A stretch of DNA of 64,000 bases from Nereocystis luetkeana (taxonomy: Eukaryota; Sar; Phaeophyceae; Laminariales; Laminariaceae), in contig JARUPZ010000016.1 in the NCBI GenBank assembly GCA_031213475.1, positions 2,661,140 through 2,725,139 of the forward strand. The letters run 5' to 3'. Below the pieces are notes generated by a model. That model was not told the DNA's origin. It made no database searches and saw only the letters and a program-made list of their open reading frames with translations. Positions 23,840-34,909 of this stretch are shown here, piece after piece. Each line of letters starts with the position of its first letter. The first letter of the stretch is position 1. The translations under genes were made by a program, and so were the position numbers.

Positions 23840-24960
23840 AATCGTTGATCGAGCGGGGCGGAAGCCGCACTGTTCCTCCGGGAGCAATCCCTCGGTCTCG
23901 CAGTAGTAGTAGTTGCTAAGGCGGGACGCGACGGTTTTCGACATTTTTGCCTGCTTGCCGGGCAACAAGCGCATGGCATCCCTCTGCAGTTGTTGTAATC
24001 ACTTCGTCCTTCTTTGTGTGAAATACCCTGATGATCGTATATTTCTACTGCTTGCTGGGGGAAATCTCTTGTTACCCAAACATTGACAAGGATGTTGTGA
24101 AATCACTTGGCGAATGCGGGATCGTTGATTTATAGGAGTTCGGCCGGGAAGCCATCTGGGCCCAACAGCTTTTCAACAACTTTCCAACTTGGCATGCCCT
24201 TAACCCTGTTGGGACCGTAGTCTCGTTTTGGGGGAAAATTACTTAGAATTTGAGTGCTCTGTCCCCAAAACGGGACTGCGGCCCTAAAATCTTCTGCCAT
24301 CTATTAATAGTCCATAGATGATTCATCCCCGAGCGACAGTTTAGGCGGTCGCGGTGGCACGAGGTCGATGATCGTGGGATCGAGTTTCAGCGATTTCGTG
24401 TTCAAGAGTTTGTGGTAGACCCCCGACCATCGTTCACAAATTCGCACCTTATCCCGCAACAACAGCGTGCCATCCTCGTCCCCGATGAACTGTTCGCCCC
24501 TCGCTCTAGTCCCTTCCAATTCCCCCGTATTTTTCAGGTGCTTGTGAAATCCCCTCTGTCTGGTCGTTATTCGCTAAGGAGTCATTCGGTTTCGGCGAGG
24601 TACTCTTCGAACATATACAGTCCTCGGCAATCACCTCCTGCAGGTTCGCACACGCAGATCTCAGTGTCTTCCACGCGGTCCTATCCGAGGGGTGGGCAAG
24701 CAAGAATTGTCGCGCATCCTCCCTCGCTGCCCATGGTAACAAGAATGCGGCCAAGGTGTCGGCCGACTCGCACCATCCATGTCTGCGGTGGCGACGTCGA
24801 GGGGGTGATACCTTTTTTTGGACCACATCAGTAGTAGCCGTACTGTAGGTGAAAAACTCAACCACGCGAGGGTCGAGAGTGGAAACGACCCTCGCGACTA
24901 CTCGTTGACGACTTTCTTCATCGGACATGAGAAGCTGCCTGTCGAACTCTCGGGGTTTCG
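23840..24960 (-). pseudogene. LINE ORF, N-terminal part (host LINE, piece 1)
   Basis: On the minus strand: a region upstream of RT (24928-24506, including VEFFTYSTATTDVVQKK), a linker (DGTLLLRDKVRICERWSGVY, NTKSLKLDPTIIDL), LGPDGFPAELL, and then [20 protein letters not shown] with [15 protein letters not shown]. The order matches residues of the LINE at 32.6 kb. Stops and frameshifts occur, for example between 24300 and 23960, and an inverted-repeat element is inserted at 24211-24284. The 5' end is truncated near 24960. Confidence 0.8.
24211..24284. mobile_element. Small inverted-repeat (MITE-like) element inside the LINE
   Basis: GGGACCGTAGTCTCGTTTTG at the left pairs with CAAAACGGGACTGCGGCCC at the right, with about 28 bp between the arms. 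It interrupts the LINE segment that precedes LGPDGFPAELL. A diverged relative lies at 10930-10998. Confidence 0.6.
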
Positions 24961-24971
24961 GGGTTTTCGCA

Positions 24972-25112
24972 TGTGTGTGTGTTCTTCACATTTAACCGTT
25001 CGTTCTATTAATACCCGTCGACATCCAGTACAACCAGTGTCCGTGCCGAGTCTTCAATCCTAGAAGAGAAACAAGTTCTGTGGTCACAAAGCTACGCCAC
25101 AGAGATACTACG
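24972..25112 (-). mobile_element. LINE 3'-end copy with a TATTAATA insertion
   Basis: Begins TGTGTGTGTTCTTCACATTT and ends near CACAGAGATACTACG. Where other copies read TTCTACCCGTCGAC, this copy reads TTCTATTAATACCCGTCGAC (25006-25013), an exact six-base gain. Confidence 0.8.
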
Positions 25113-25304
25113 CAGTACGATGAACATGGAATTGCATTGTCTACTCTGCTTATATATATGCTGCATTCCAAATAATATCACTACACGTATTGAGTCGTGA
25201 TTTTGTGACCACAGAGCTCTTTCAACGTATCTGAATCACTAGGATCGAGGAAATGTATGTTACCTGGTTGGTATGTGTTATGGCATTGCATTGCCCACAG
25301 CTGT

Positions 25305-27173
25305 GCTTGCGCCGATGATGCAGGAATTGTCTCGAAGTCGGCTAAAGGGCTCGCAAAAATGATGACAGTCATCGTGACTGTCTTCGAAGCAGCAGGCCTC
25401 ACGGTGTCGGAAAAGAAGACAGAGACAATGGTCCTACAAACACCAGACCGGACAACCCTCGCACCACCGCTCGTCATCGAAGCGGCAGGTCAGAGGTATA
25501 AGCAGACGACCCAGTTCTTATACCTAGGCGGCGTTATCCACGAAAACGCTGCGCTCTCGCTCGAAATCGACGGACGGATCCGCCTCATGCGAGCATGCCT
25601 CAAACGGTTCGGCCCGGCGTTGTATGATAGGACGACCGCCCCCCTTAGCCTTAAAGTCCGAATGCTGAAGGCCGAGGTGATTGAGACCCTGCTGTACGGG
25701 TGTGTGACGTGGACCCTCAGAGCGGAACACTTTGCCAAGCTTCGAACGGCTCACCACCAAGTCCTGCTGCGAGTCATTGGCTTCCAGCGCCGACTTCATA
25801 CTGACCATGCCACCCTCTCGTACGCGAAGGCCCTCAAGATGACACGTTGCGAGAGCATCGAAACGACCATTCGTAAACGGCGGCTCTTCTTTGCGGGGGG
25901 CGTGGCACGGCAAAGCAAGGAGCGATTACCCAGTCGGGTAATGTTCGGGACGATAACTGGTGGGGAGAACCCGAGACCAGGCGGACAGTGTAAGACTTGG
26001 CATAGATGCATAGTCGAAGACCTTAGGGAGTTCCGAGCCACCGAAGGGTCAACGGAAGTTGCCCCCTTGGTGTTTGGAGTTGAGACCGCGTTGTGGTCCA
26101 CTGCAGCCAAAAAGGCGGGGAAGTGGTACCGGGGGATCCTTGAAGCAGCCGAACGGTTCATGGTGAGGTGGCACGAGGCTGAGGCTGAGATGAGTAAGCA
26201 GCGCCGCGCATCCGCCGTGGATGGTGCCCAAGGGAACGGGGGGGGAGGGGGCAACAGGAGAAGTGGCAGAAAGCCCGACCGAGGGAATGCGGAGAGGGGG
26301 GGGAACAGGAGGGGTAGAAGGGAAACGGCGGTAGACGAAAGTAGGAAGGAGATGGCAGACAGGGTAGCAAGGCACCAAGTCGACTAGAAAGTAGAACATG
26401 ACCATACTACTAGTGCTACCAACCGGTGCAGCTGGTTCGAACGTGGTCTTCCCTTGTCTTCTCTTCTTGTTTTTGTTTTTTTTTTCTTTCTTGCGCTGAC
26501 TCTCCGTGATTTTCATATTATGTTTTCGCTTCCTCTTCCTTTTCTGATTAAATCATTGATAAGCCGTACTGAAGGAGCCGTGTGGCGTGGTTGGAAGACG
26601 AACCTGCTCTGCTCGTTCCGTATTGTCTGACGCCAAGGGGCTGGGCATAGTTGACGAACGCAGGGCGGAGACGGCAGTCTGGGTAGCAAGGTACCAGGCG
26701 GATTAGCAGGGAGAACCTGTCTATACTACTCGTACCACAAGCTGCTGCCGCCACCTGGAAGGTGCTTCGGGCTTTGGTCTGCCTGTTATTTCCCCTTTGT
26801 TATTTTTCCTTGTTACTTTTTTCCTTGCTTCTTTGTCTTACTCTGTTTACAAGCAGTGGTGTTTTTTTTCTTATTTTATTTTTTTTTATTTCTTTTCTCC
26901 AGCTCGTTCTTTTTCAAGACTTATTAATAGTGTTGGCCACCTCGCCTTCGGGGGGGGGGCACGACAGATTGTTTCTCCTAGATTTTGCTTTCATTTTTTT
27001 CTTTTTCTCTTTCGATTCGTCTACCTTGTTTTTGTTTTCTCTTTGATTGTTTCTTTTCGTTTCACTATTTCATAGATTGCGTATGTCGTGCCTGTCGTAT
27101 CTAGTATGATGACATGGCTTTGCATTGCCCACTGCAGAGCACACTGCACACGTGTCAACGTAGTATCTCTGTG
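25305..27173 (+). mobile_element. 5'-truncated plus-strand LINE
   Basis: An open frame to 26387 covers about 360 residues, from the RT catalytic box onward. The box reads [10 protein letters not shown] instead of YADD. It continues with FLYLGGVIHENAALSLEIDG, ETLLYGCVTW and RRLFFAGGVARQSKERLPSR to a Gly/Arg-rich end (GNGGGGGNRRSGRKPDRGNA). The finger and palm blocks and the endonuclease are missing, so it cannot act alone. A 3' UTR follows (26388-27173). At 27173 it is interrupted by another LINE copy; its last part lies at 27842-27962. Confidence 0.9.
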
Positions 27174-27835
27174 TGTGTGTTCTTCACATTAAACCGTTCT
27201 TTCTACCCGTCGACATCCAGCACAACCAGTGTCCGTGCCGATTCTTCAATCCTAGAAGAGATACAAGTTCTGTGGTCACAAAACTATGCCACAGAGATAC
27301 TACGTTGCCACGTGTGCAGTGTGAACTGCAGTGGGCAATGCAAAGCCATGTCATCATACTAGATACGACAGGCACGACATACGCAATCTATGAAATAGTG
27401 AAACGAAAATAAACAATCAAAGAGAAAACAAAAACAAGGTAGACAAATCGAAAAAGAAAAAGAAGAAAAATGAAAGCAAAATCTAAGAGAAACAATCTGT
27501 CGTGCCCCCCCCCCCGCAGGCGAGGTGGCCAACACTTGAAAAAGAACGAGCTGGAAAAAAGAAGAAATAACAAAAAACACCACTGCTTGTGAACAGAGTA
27601 AGACAAAGAACCAAGGAGAAAGTAACAAGGAAAAATAACAAAGGGGACATAACAGGCAGACCAAAGCCCAAAGCACCTTCCAGGTGGCGGCAGCAGCTTG
27701 TGGTACGAGTAGTATAGCCAGGTTCTCCCTGCTAATCCGCCTGGTACCTTGCTACCCAGACTGCCGTCTCCGCCCTGCGTTCGTCAACTATGCCCAGCCC
27801 CTTGGCGTCAGACAATACGAGCCGAGCAGAGCAGG
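27174..27835 (-). mobile_element. Minus-strand LINE 3' end nested in the plus LINE's own 3' end
   Basis: The insert starts with (TG)n plus TTCTTCACATTAAACCG and ends after GACAATACGAGCC. TCTGTG lies immediately before (27168-27173) and after it (27836-27841), a 6-bp target duplication. Because the inserted copy is the reverse complement of its neighbour, 26609-27170 and 27280-27835 form near-identical inverted arms of about 560 bp. Confidence 0.85.
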
Positions 27836-27841
27836 TCTGTG

Positions 27842-27962
27842 GCGTAGCTTTGTGACCACAGAACTTGTATCTCTTCTAGAATTGAAGAATCGGCACGGAC
27901 ACTGGTTGTGCTGGATGTCGACGGGTAGAAAGAACGGTTTAATGTGAAGAACACACACACAC
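27842..27962 (+). mobile_element. Tail of the plus LINE
   Basis: GCGTAGCTTTGTGACCACAG continues the sequence broken at 27173. It ends CGGTTTAATGTGAAGAACAC and a short (AC)n. Confidence 0.85.
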
Positions 27963-28128
27963 TGCATACCTGGTACGTTGCAACGTAGTATCTCTGTGGC
28001 GTAGCTTTGTGACAGCAGAACTTGCTCCTAGGATTGAAGAATCGGCACGGACACTGGTTGTGCTGGATGTCGGCGGGTAGAAAGAACGGTTTAATGTGAA
28101 GAACCCCCCCCCCCCCCCCCACACACAT
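27963..28128 (+). mobile_element. LINE 3'-end copy with a poly-C inside its tail
   Basis: A second plus-orientation 3' end follows directly. It includes a TACCTGGTA word (27967) where other copies have CACACG. It ends GGTTTAATGTGAAGAA, a C-run (28104-28120) and ACACACA. Confidence 0.8.
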
Positions 28129-28139
28129 GTTTCGCCTGT

Positions 28140-28300
28140 CGTACCCAGTACTACGATGAACATGTCATTGAATCGTTTACTCTGACTACTGCATTATGAT
28201 ATTCAGCTGTACCTCTCTCCGGGTCGTGGTTTTGTAACAACAGAGCTATATATACTAATATTAATAGTATCAAGAATCCGCACGGACACTGACTGGGTGT
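28140..28300 (+). mobile_element. Diverged LINE 3'-end copy
   Basis: Shows the family order (CAGTACTACGATGAACATGT, GTGGTTTTGTAACAACAG, AAGAATCCGCACGGACACTG) with many substitutions and a TATTAATA word at 28259. It is truncated at GACTGGGTG. Confidence 0.6.
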
Positions 28301-28302
28301 TA

Positions 28303-28430
28303 TTGTTGTTGTTCTCACATTAACTCTCTGACGAAGGAGTCCGTGGTCACACAAAAAAAGATGCCGGAGCCCTAGGAAGATCCGAAAAACAAAAAAAAAC
28401 GAAAATTCGGCTGTTCCTCAAAATACACGA
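28303..28430 (-). mobile_element. LINE 3' end, (CAA)n-tail subfamily, second copy
   Basis: TTGTTGTTGTTCTCACATTA, followed by CTCTCTGACGAAGGAGTCCG, matches 14021-14142 closely. Here the (GTT)n tail has only four or five units, against about 75 there. Confidence 0.75.
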
Positions 28431-28499
28431 GACGAAGAAAGCGCACACGAGCTAAAACCAATGTGCAAACTGAACAAACATGGCCACGGGTATATCCTC

Positions 28500-28740
28500 T
28501 CAACTATAACATAGAGTACCCCCGTTCCCACCACTAACCAACTCGTGGCTGCTGACTACAGCGGATGCGCTGGATGTCGGCGAGTAGAAACAATGGTTTG
28601 ATGTGGCCTCGAGCGCTGCTAAAGAAGGTTGATACGTGGGGTCTGATTTTACATGCAGGGCACGAGTATACCTCGTACCAGGTATGCATTTTATGCTAAA
28701 ACAAAAATCAAGCAACATCATGCTGAGAGCGCACAGCCTG
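28500..28740. other. No gene; LINE-tail fragment
   Basis: GCTGGATGTCGGCGAGTAGA, AACAATGGTTTGATGTG (about 28569-28607) is a diverged piece of the LINE 3' end. A TACCAGGTA word lies at 28676. I see nothing else recognisable. Confidence 0.5.
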
Positions 28741-28744
28741 GGTA

Positions 28745-28849
28745 ATACGGGCGACGACATTAAATAGGACCTACGGTGCATACAAAAGCCTACTTTTTTT
28801 GCTCTTTTTACGAACAATATTTGGTCCTATTTACTAGGGTCCCCCGTAA
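28745..28849. mobile_element. TA-flanked MITE, copy 3
   Basis: Ends ATACGGGCGACGACATTAAA and TTTACTAGGGTCCCCCGTAA, with TA on both sides (28743-28744, 28850-28851). The middle contains AACAATATTTGGTCC, shared with the other copies. Confidence 0.82.
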
Positions 28850-28851
28850 TA

Positions 28852-29020
28852 GTGGGTAGGCACAATGATGGTTGACGCGAATCGACGAGGGATGAAAAGG
28901 CTGAAGTAATTCTTGCGATAAGAAAAGGCACGAACATTATTAATAGTAGTGGGGAGTGGGAGCAGAAGAGCCTGCTGCGTGACCCCGGATCTGAGTTACG
29001 ACTATAATAATAGTATTAAT
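28852..29020 (+). mobile_element. Diverged SINE copy
   Basis: GTGGGTAGGCACAATG, then CGACGAGGGATGAAAAGGCT, then AGAGCCTGCTGCGTGACCCC and GGATCTGAGTTACGA follow the SINE body. A TATTAATA word sits at 28938 in the middle of the copy. The next 200 bp are AT-rich with no clear identity. Confidence 0.7.
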
Positions 29021-29324
29021 GTTAATAGTCGGAGGGAGACTATTTTGTGGTGATGTTTTGTTTGTTTGCACAAACAAAAATAATAGTTTTTTGTTATTAT
29101 CTGCCTCCCGACAATGTGCAGGGCGTTATTAATAAAAAAAAATGAAAAATCGGACATAATTCGTCGAATACCATCAACTTTATTATTATTAATATCTTAA
29201 TGCTTGCCTTCCGACGATACGAGAGGGTATGGATGCCATTCCGATATAAACCGAGTATCCTTCCGTAAAATCATCAGTTTTCCTCATACGCTTCTCTGCC
29301 AGCCCAGTTTCCGTCCCCACACCA

Positions 29325-29460
29325 CATTTCATCGACGCGAAGGAAAGAACGGGCTGAAGTCTCCTGATAAAAAAGCAAAAGGCATGAACCATGGTGGGGA
29401 GGGGGCAGGAGAGCCTGCTGTGTGTGATCCCCGATCCGGGTTGCTATTAATAGTACAAGC
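29325..29460 (+). mobile_element. Diverged SINE copy
   Basis: CATCGACGCGAAGGAAAGAA, GGGCTGAAGTCTCCTGATAA, GAGCCTGCTGTGTGTGATCC and CCGATCCGGGTTGC follow the SINE body. A TATTAATA word at 29445 interrupts the homology. Confidence 0.65.
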
Positions 29461-29609
29461 AGGAGGGAGTGACAAAATAAGGGCGGAAATACGGAAATAT
29501 CACAATGTCATTGCGTTCATATCTCTTTCAACGCATGCTTCGTACTTGTAGAATGTTTATATCGCGCCTGCTGTATGTATGCTGCTATTATTGTTGTTGC
29601 GTCAAGTAC

Positions 29610-29825
29610 GCGTCCAGTACGATGACATGGCATTTCATTGTCTGCTCCGTTTTACTGCTTTAGTATTACAATTTGGTATCCCAATGTCGTATCAATAGTT
29701 GTGCGACCACATAGCTTCCATCTCCCTGCTCCGTATTAATAGGAGCAAACAATCGGCACAGGCACTGACTGGGTGGGCTGGATGTCGACGGGTAGAAAAC
29801 ACGGTTTCAGGAAAAGAACACGCAT
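29610..29825 (+). mobile_element. Diverged LINE 3'-end copy
   Basis: CCAGTACGATGACATGGCAT, GCGACCACATAGCTTCCATC, ACAATCGGCACAGGCACTGA and CTGGATGTCGACGGGTAGAA follow the family order. At 29734 the copy reads CTCCGTATTAATAGGAG where the copy at 28020 reads CTCCTAGGA. Confidence 0.65.
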
Positions 29826-29877
29826 TTCGGGAGGTCGACAGGCTCCGAGATTTTAGATATATTGGCATTTTTCTTTT

Positions 29878-30236
29878 TTGCTTATCCCATTTATTATCTT
29901 CGCACATCTTCTTCTGAATCTCTCTCTCCTTCCAACTCGTAACTCAGATCCGGGGTCACATAGCAGGCTCTTCTACCCCCTTCCCGCTACGGTACGTTCC
30001 TTCATTTTTATCGCGAGAAGATTTCAGGCTTTTCTTCCCTCGTCGACTCGCATCGAATTGTGCCTACCCACGCTGCAAGGCGCGCTCAACAATTGAATCC
30101 TTGATGATTTTTATTTTTGCAAATAAAGTCAAAGTCCGACCCACCTGGGGCTCGAACCCAGGACTCAAACAAGTAGAATTCGAGGTTAACCACTTGAACC
30201 ACCGGGGCGGGGCGACCGGGTTGATCATACACTGTT
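29878..30236 (-). mobile_element. Full-length tRNA-derived SINE, minus strand
   Basis: On the minus strand it has a tRNA-like head with A box TGGTTCAAGTGG and B box GGTTCGAGCCC, then GGTGGGTCGGACTTTGACTT, TATTTGCAAAAATA, the SINE body with TCTTCTCGCGATAAAAATGA, and the end AGATAATAAATGGGA. The poly-A tail is short or lost, so this looks older than the copies at 62 kb. Pol III would transcribe such an element. It codes for nothing. Confidence 0.85.
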
Positions 30237-30239
30237 CCA

Positions 30240-32600
30240 AAAGGAAAAACCTGGCCTAATAAGCTGCCAGACAAGAGGTGATAGGTTACAGTTTGTTACA
30301 CCGCGGGCACGCCAATTCAAGACGAAACACGGCCAGCGGCTGCGCGCGAGGTAGTGCTCTGTCGGCCGTTTTGCTGGTGCTCTGGTGTGCGACAGGCATA
30401 ATAAGGTCGAGATGAAGAACGGCCGACACTCACAGCAAGCAATGCTCTGCTGCGCTGTGAAAAGTGAAAAGGGTCAAATGAAATTCTGTTGAAACGACAC
30501 CCTGTATTATTATTATTAATATTAATATTATTATTATTTCTCTTGCCATGCATTCGACAATGTGCAGCATGATCTTCAACACGGATCACTCATAACTTTC
30601 CCGAAAGAAGAAAACCTCGGAAACAAAAGGAAACCCATGCACCAAGTCTACCTCCCTTACATTGAACGCCAGCCAGTATCAATATAAGGATACTGGCTGG
30701 CGTTCCCGGATCGATCTGGCGGGGGTGATATTCACAGTTCGATTCAGCATTATTTCATGCTGTGCTGATTTCTGCACCATTTTCCGGTCTTCCGGGAGTG
30801 TGCGCCGATGCTCTGCTTCTTCTCCCACAAAAAAAAAAATGTTTTCCGATTTCGCCCACACACACGTACGTGGGTGGTCATGATTGGTTGTCCTAAATAA
30901 CATCTGATATCACACGGAGAACGTTTGCTATTAATACTACCTCACAGGGACACGCCTAGTTGACCCTTCTACCGCAAAAAAAGCTATCCGCGTACACGCA
31001 AGGCAGTAGCACCGCTCGCTGTAGACACGACCAACCCTTCCTTGCTGACCTTCTCGACAAAAAAGGTAGAGTGCAAACGCCGAGCGGTGCGTCTATGGAT
31101 GGAGTGATTTCGGCGAGGCACCCTTTCCGTTGCGTGTGGCACCCCTTGCTCCGCAGAACACCACTGACTGACTCGGAACGACATTGCATGGTATACATTA
31201 TATTGAGTGTTTTGTACGAGTAGACCAGACCTATAATAGGCTGTAAAGATACATTAAGTGTGTTAATTTGTTAAGGCCTGTCTCACCTTTTTATTGTTGT
31301 GGGGGACTGCGGTTAAAAGAGAACGCCCCTTATTTTTATTCCCTTCGTCCACTCCTCATTCGACCCTGCCTTGTACGCGTCTGTCTGTGGATCTGTTTAC
31401 GAACGCCCGCCACCTTCTTCTTCACATCGCGTGCCGCTGTGTCTATTAATATAGCTTCCAGCCCAAGGGTGGCTACTACTGGGAGGATACCACTGACTGG
31501 TCATTAGTCTATTAGCGCAATATTCGACCACGGACACAGCGTAACATGGACGTTTGCGATTGATTGTGGCTACTGCTTGCAGTTGATCGGAAGTTTGGTG
31601 GTTTCATTGTTGGTCGAATTAATTACTGCTCGATTGATCCTTTAGTGATTGATGGTGACATACAATTTGACGATGATGCTCTCTACCCGGGTTTGTCATG
31701 TATGTATGTGAGAGTATGTGAGACCATCGAACTCGACTTCTCTAACGCGGAAAACACGCGGCGGCAGTTGCCCCACCCGAGTTTGTCAGTACCTGGTACG
31801 GTGTGAACGTTGTTGGCAAATACGTTAATTTGTGTGGAAATACTTCACCGTTCGTGCTCACTTATAGTAGAATTTGTTTTTGAAAGTTGAGTCTGTCCTC
31901 CTCGCGGTGCACCTTTTCTGTTGATGATGCGCATTTCACTTCTCGGTTGTGAAAGGGTAAAGAGTGCCGATGTGGGTGTACAGTCTCATGCACCATTTCC
32001 GGCGCCACCTCCTTACACACGCGCTTGTTGTCTACACCCCGACGGGGCTATCTACACCCCGGGCCCAGTCTGGATTCTGGATGCTAATCGTTGGTTGGTG
32101 CTTCGACACAGCGACCGACCGTGCCATCGCAGCCTCGACACGTATCCACACCTCACAAAGCGATACAGCCTACCTCGAGTTGCTGTTCATAACACATACC
32201 TGGTATACTGTTTAGTAACTCCATACCACAAGATGCCCCCCCCTCCCTCCCCTACGAAGCCTGCCCCCGGTTTTCTCTTTTTTTGTTAGAATAATTGGGT
32301 TTATCCCCCTCAACTTTTGCCGGATTCTGCTTGCTCGCCCTTACCGTCTTCCGCACGGTTGTTTGATCGACGTTAGCGGCAGACGCCAAGAAGATATGTA
32401 TGTGCGACTTAACCGTACAAGTAAGTGCCTTTTTTTGCGTGCCGGGAGTCACGCTCACGACCTCACCGCACACTCAAGATGGTATGATGCCGGGTACATC
32501 TAGGCGGCTGGGGGAATCAGCTGCTTACAGCCAGATGGCGCGCAGCAGCCCCCCATTCAATGATACACCTGCCTACCTGCCGTCTACCAGGTAGGTACGA
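30240..32600. other. No recognisable gene
   Basis: Contains AT-rich runs with overlapping TATTAATA words (30514, 30520), a perfect hairpin (30664-30705), further TATTAATA words (30929, 31444), and TACCWGGTA words (31790, 32197, 32585). The short frames are unremarkable. Confidence 0.5.
30664..30705. repeat. Perfect 17-bp hairpin
   Basis: GAACGCCAGCCAGTATC (30664-30680) and its exact reverse complement (30689-30705) are separated by the 8-base loop AATATAAG. There is no T-run after it. It could be a minimal inverted-repeat remnant or a cruciform site. Confidence 0.85.
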
Positions 32601-32616
32601 GTGTGTATGAGGCCGT

Positions 32617-34212
32617 TTGTTTTTTTGGCTCTCGAAATACCTTGCGTGTGACCCGCGCAACAACTACGGTAAGATAGACAAAAATCTGCGAAAAGCTGTG
32701 AAGATTGCCACTAAACAGCTCAAACGTGCGAGGACGGACGGAGTGCAGAAGTTCTTCGAGGAATACGTCCGTCAACTCGAAAGGCGTATCCAAGAAGGCG
32801 ATCAGTTTGGGTTCTACAAGCACCTTAAGAGGATGAAATTCAATGTGGAACGAAAGAGGACTTTCCATTCGCAGTACATCAGGGACGAGGAAGGTAGATT
32901 ACTACGAGACATAGGCCTCATCCGGGAACGATGGGTAAGGTGGTTCAATAAGCTGCTAAACACCAAGTCATCGACCCTCGACCCGACTATCGTCGATGAG
33001 CTCAAGGTCTGGCCCTCGTGCAGTCCGCTGGACGACGTCCCGTCTAGATACGAGGTGGAAGACGCGATCAGGGCGATGGCGAACCGCAAGGCGGTTGGGC
33101 CTGATGGTCTCCCAGCTGAACTTCTGAAGGTCCTGGCCGACGAGGGAGACTCGGACACCTTGGGAAGCTTCTACGAGATTATCGCCGCTGTGTGGAGGGG
33201 AGGGGTCGTGCCGCAGCAATGGAAGGATGCAACGATTAAGGTGCTTCACAAGAAGAAAGACAGGACGGAGTGTGGTAACTATCGTGGCATTTCCCTTGTC
33301 GCGCATGCCGGCAAAGTACTCCTCAAAGTCATCGCGCGCCGACTCAGAGACTATTATTGCGAACGGGAAGGCATCCTGCCAGAGGAGCAGTGTGGCTTTA
33401 GGCCCGAACGATCGACGGTCGACATGATGTTCGTGGTGCGACGCTTGCAGGAATTGGCAAGGAAGAAGGACACTCCGCTGTTCATGTGCTTTGTCGACCT
33501 CACCAAAGCCTATGACTCCGTCGACCGAACCCTCCTGTGGGCTGTCTTGGCTCGCTTTGGCGGGCCACCTAGAATGCTCACCGTTATCCGCCAATTCCAC
33601 GACGGCATGCGAGCATGCGTGCGGCTGGATGACGGCGAGTGCTCAGATATGTTCGACGTGAAACAGGGCCTACGGCAAGGGTGTGTGCTCGCGCCATTGT
33701 TGTTCAACATGTTTTTTACAGCGGTGCTGCGTGTGGCGGAGAAACGTTTCGCTGCTGATAAAACCATCACGGACAGCTTGGTGCAACTCCAACAAAAGCA
33801 GGAGAAGAAGAAAAAGAAGAGGGGGAAGGCACGGGTCGGGCACGCCGACGGACAGGGGAATGATAAAGAGGCCCAGACACTGTGGGCTATGCTCTATGCT
33901 GACGATGCAGGCATAGTATCGAGATCACCCAACGGCCTGGAGAGGATGATGACGGTGATCGTGTCTGCATGTGCCGCTTTCGGCCTGACGGTCTCGGAGG
34001 CCAAGACGGAGATAATGTGTCTGCAAACGAAAGATGGGGGGAACGTGCCGTTCACCGTCACCGCCGCCGGCCAAGTGTACAAACAAACGACCGAGTTTGT
34101 GTATCTGGGCGGGGCTATCAGCGCAGATTGGACAGGCAGAAGCGTCGAGGTAACGCGTCGACTCCAGAGGGCATGGGCATGCTTCGGACGGTATAGGATG
34201 GAAATTTTATGA
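32617..34212 (+). CDS. LINE reverse transcriptase, 531-residue open frame
   Basis: The reverse transcriptase copies the element RNA into the target site. In order: a charged helical N-terminal region; [12 protein letters not shown] (about residues 165-180); [36 protein letters not shown] (about 255-270); the first catalytic block [15 protein letters not shown] (about 290-305); [14 protein letters not shown] (about 351-364); a Lys-rich insertion ([10 protein letters not shown], about 395-405); and the catalytic YADD box (427-430). After LGGAIS it runs into a TGA because of a one-base shift in an A/T-rich stretch near 34200. The first ATG is inside the protein region and is probably not the natural start. 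I do not assign the clade firmly. The thumb and C-terminal style with microsatellite tails is RTE-like. Confidence 0.88.
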   Translation: MFFWLSKYLACDPRNNYGKIDKNLRKAVKIATKQLKRARTDGVQKFFEEYVRQLERRIQEGDQFGFYKHLKRMKFNVERKRTFHSQYIRDEEGRLLRDIGLIRERWVRWFNKLLNTKSSTLDPTIVDELKVWPSCSPLDDVPSRYEVEDAIRAMANRKAVGPDGLPAELLKVLADEGDSDTLGSFYEIIAAVWRGGVVPQQWKDATIKVLHKKKDRTECGNYRGISLVAHAGKVLLKVIARRLRDYYCEREGILPEEQCGFRPERSTVDMMFVVRRLQELARKKDTPLFMCFVDLTKAYDSVDRTLLWAVLARFGGPPRMLTVIRQFHDGMRACVRLDDGECSDMFDVKQGLRQGCVLAPLLFNMFFTAVLRVAEKRFAADKTITDSLVQLQQKQEKKKKKRGKARVGHADGQGNDKEAQTLWAMLYADDAGIVSRSPNGLERMMTVIVSACAAFGLTVSEAKTEIMCLQTKDGGNVPFTVTAAGQVYKQTTEFVYLGGAISADWTGRSVEVTRRLQRAWACFGRYRMEIL

Positions 34213-34909
34213 CCGCCCGGGTGTGCGCCTACGCCTGAAGGTGCAAATGCTGAGAGCCGAGGTGATCGAAACGTTGCTCTACGGTTGCGTTACATGGAGC
34301 CCGAGCAAGACTGATTACGGTAGGCTACGGGAGGTCCACCACAAGATGCTCCTCCGATGCATCGGGTGGCGAAAACGAAAGCGCGAAGACCACATTCTAT
34401 CCTATGCTAGCGCGCTTCTCAGGACAAAATCTGAAAGAGTTGAGACGACGGTACGCAGACGTAGGCTCTTGTTTGCGGGCTTTGTGACACGCATGGGAGA
34501 GGAGCGTCTGCCGAAGAGGGTGATGTTTGGGGAGATGGTTGGGGGAAGGGGTTACTCCGGAGGACAGGAGTGGGACTGGATGAGGTACCTTGAGGAGGAC
34601 CTCAAGGAGTTCGGCATCAAGCTCGAAGGGTGGCGCGAGGCAGCACAGAAAGCCGGCAGATGGTTCCGACGGGTCGAGGAAGGGGCGGAGGCCTTCATGC
34701 GGAAATGGCATACAGATGAGAAGGAGGCATCGGCAGAACGGCATATAATAGCTGCAACAACGACCACACCCGTTGACGCCAACGCGAGTGTGCAGAATGG
34801 CAGGGAAGAGGGGGGGGGCGAAAGGGGGACGAGGGGGAATGGCGGGGGGGGGGGGGGGAGGCGGTCTGCCCAACAGACTGAAGCCTGGTTATGGCCATCA
34901 TCGTCATGA
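34213..34909 (+). pseudogene. LINE C-terminal region in the second frame
   Basis: Continues the RT protein after the one-base shift: LRLKVQMLRAEVIETLLYGC, VTWSPSKTDYGRLREVHHK, then RRRRLLFAGFVTRMGEERLP and a Gly/Arg-rich end. The same segments follow without a break in the plus copy at 25308-26387, which shows the shift is a lesion. The product of this frame alone would be a 228-residue fragment without catalytic residues. Confidence 0.85.
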
